Source of the DNA: a bacterium
GTDB taxonomy: Bacteria > SZUA-79 > Acidulodesulfobacterales > Acidulodesulfobacteraceae
DNA: 6,238 bases
Direction: 5' to 3'
NCBI GenBank assembly: GCA_021821565.1
Contig: JAKACI010000091.1
Location: 1 to 6,238, forward strand
A model generated the notes under the pieces. That model was given only the letters and a program-made list of their open reading frames with translations, made no database searches and was not told where the DNA came from. This document shows, piece after piece, positions 5,460 to 6,238 of the stretch (position 1 is its first letter; each line of letters begins with the position of its first letter). The translations under genes and the position numbers were made by a program.

Positions 5460-6203
5460 ATGAGCAAAAATAAATTAATCACAAACATTTTATTTGGATT
5501 CTTAATTGTTTTATTTGTTTTTAGAATAATTTTCATTAATCAAATAGACCTCATTCCTGAAGAAACATACTACTGGCAATGGTCGCGCCATCTTTCGCTT
5601 TCGTATTACGATATGTCTCCTATGATAGCATACATAATTGCATTAACAACTTTTTTCGGGAGGCTTAATTCTCAATTTTTTGTCAGGTTAGGCGCCCCAA
5701 TAATTTCATTGCTTATTTCTCTATTTGTATATTTTATGTTACAAAAATTAACATCCAGCAGAATATACAGTTTGGGGGCTGCAGTTCTACTTAATATTAT
5801 ACCTATATTTAATATAGGGTCTATTCTCATAGTTTACGGCGATGCTCAGCTTTTATTTTTTTCTCTTTCAATTTTTTTTTTAATTTATCTAATTGTATCT
5901 AAAAAAGATTACTATATTTATTTAATAGGAATGTCTGTTGGATTTGCTCTCCTAAGTAAATATACCGCCGTGTTTTTATATCCCGTCGTTTTTTTATTCT
6001 TCCTTTTTAGCAATAATTATAGAAAATATTTATTTAAAAAAGAACCGTATATTGCTTTTTTAATATCTTTGATTTTATTTTCTCCAGTTATTGTATGGAA
6101 TTACTTAAATGATTATGCATCCTTAAAACATTTATTCGCTTTATCAGGTAATTACGTAAATTTTAATACATTTATTTATAATATGTTTTTATTTATGAGT
6201 TAA
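5460..6203 (+). CDS. ArnT/PMT-like membrane glycosyltransferase, truncated by an early stop
   Basis: The 247 residues match the N-terminal half of the GT39/GT83 (dolichyl-mannosyltransferase/ArnT-like) family, which moves a sugar from an undecaprenyl-linked donor to an acceptor such as lipid A or protein at the periplasmic face. After a first membrane helix (about 7-27) comes the acidic first loop LIPEETYYWQWSRHLSLSYYD (E34/E35; other members have DE). The following PMIAY, VRLGAP, LLNIIPIFNIGS and VYGDAQLLFF (D128, the second conserved acidic residue) are family segments, as are ALLSKYTAVFLYP and ILFSPVIVWNYLNDYAS. Several membrane helices are evident. Family members are usually 450-550 residues, so about half is missing. 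The TAA at 6201-6203 appears to interrupt a frame that otherwise continues to the window edge, so this may be a pseudogene. A T10 run lies at 5872-5881. The donor and acceptor cannot be told from sequence. The start has no Shine-Dalgarno. Confidence 0.82.
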   Translation: MSKNKLITNILFGFLIVLFVFRIIFINQIDLIPEETYYWQWSRHLSLSYYDMSPMIAYIIALTTFFGRLNSQFFVRLGAPIISLLISLFVYFMLQKLTSSRIYSLGAAVLLNIIPIFNIGSILIVYGDAQLLFFSLSIFFLIYLIVSKKDYYIYLIGMSVGFALLSKYTAVFLYPVVFLFFLFSNNYRKYLFKKEPYIAFLISLILFSPVIVWNYLNDYASLKHLFALSGNYVNFNTFIYNMFLFMS

Positions 6204-6238
6204 ATATACATCATTTCTACTTTTTATTCCCTTATATA

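Overview
The window is AT-rich (roughly 30% G+C by eye) and comes from a diderm (Gram-negative-type) bacterium. It carries an outer-membrane secretin with its inner-membrane type IV pilus alignment proteins, and an ArnT-like lipid-linked sugar transferase. Lysine and asparagine codons are AAA/AAT-heavy throughout. The gene order fits a deltaproteobacterium-like or related low-GC diderm lineage, but the sequence alone does not fix the taxon.

Layout from left to right. (1) On the minus strand, running off the left edge, is the N-terminus of a FolE2-type GTP cyclohydrolase. Nine bases upstream of it lies a type II toxin-antitoxin pair of the DinJ-YafQ kind, with a good sigma70-like promoter and a small inverted repeat over its -10 box. 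(2) Next on the minus strand is a compact type IV pilus assembly operon, transcribed pilM, pilN, pilO::pilP, pilQ (about positions 5203 down to 816). pilM and pilN overlap by ATGA, and pilN and pilO::pilP are 7 bases apart. PilO and PilP, normally two proteins, are joined in one reading frame by a long Lys/Asn/Tyr-rich linker. That linker contains a perfect six-copy hexanucleotide repeat encoding (Lys-Tyr)6. The secretin is short and lacks the AMIN domains usual in PilQ. (3) A 256-base divergent intergenic region holds a promoter candidate for each direction. (4) On the plus strand is the N-terminal half of a multi-pass glycosyltransferase (GT39/GT83, ArnT-like). It ends at a TAA that looks like a nonsense mutation, because reading through it continues family-like sequence to the window edge.

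Working together: PilM (cytoplasmic, actin-like) would bind the N-terminus of PilN. PilN and the PilO part of the fusion would pair in the inner membrane and periplasm. The fused PilP domain would contact the periplasmic part of the PilQ secretin, linking the inner-membrane platform to the outer-membrane pore. The pilus motor ATPases, platform protein and pilins are not in this window.

The points most worth following up are the PilO::PilP fusion with its slippage-prone linker, the tandemly duplicated 3' end of that gene, the nonsense codon in the glycosyltransferase, the Lys in place of Asp in PilM's second phosphate motif, and folE2 placed directly behind a toxin gene.
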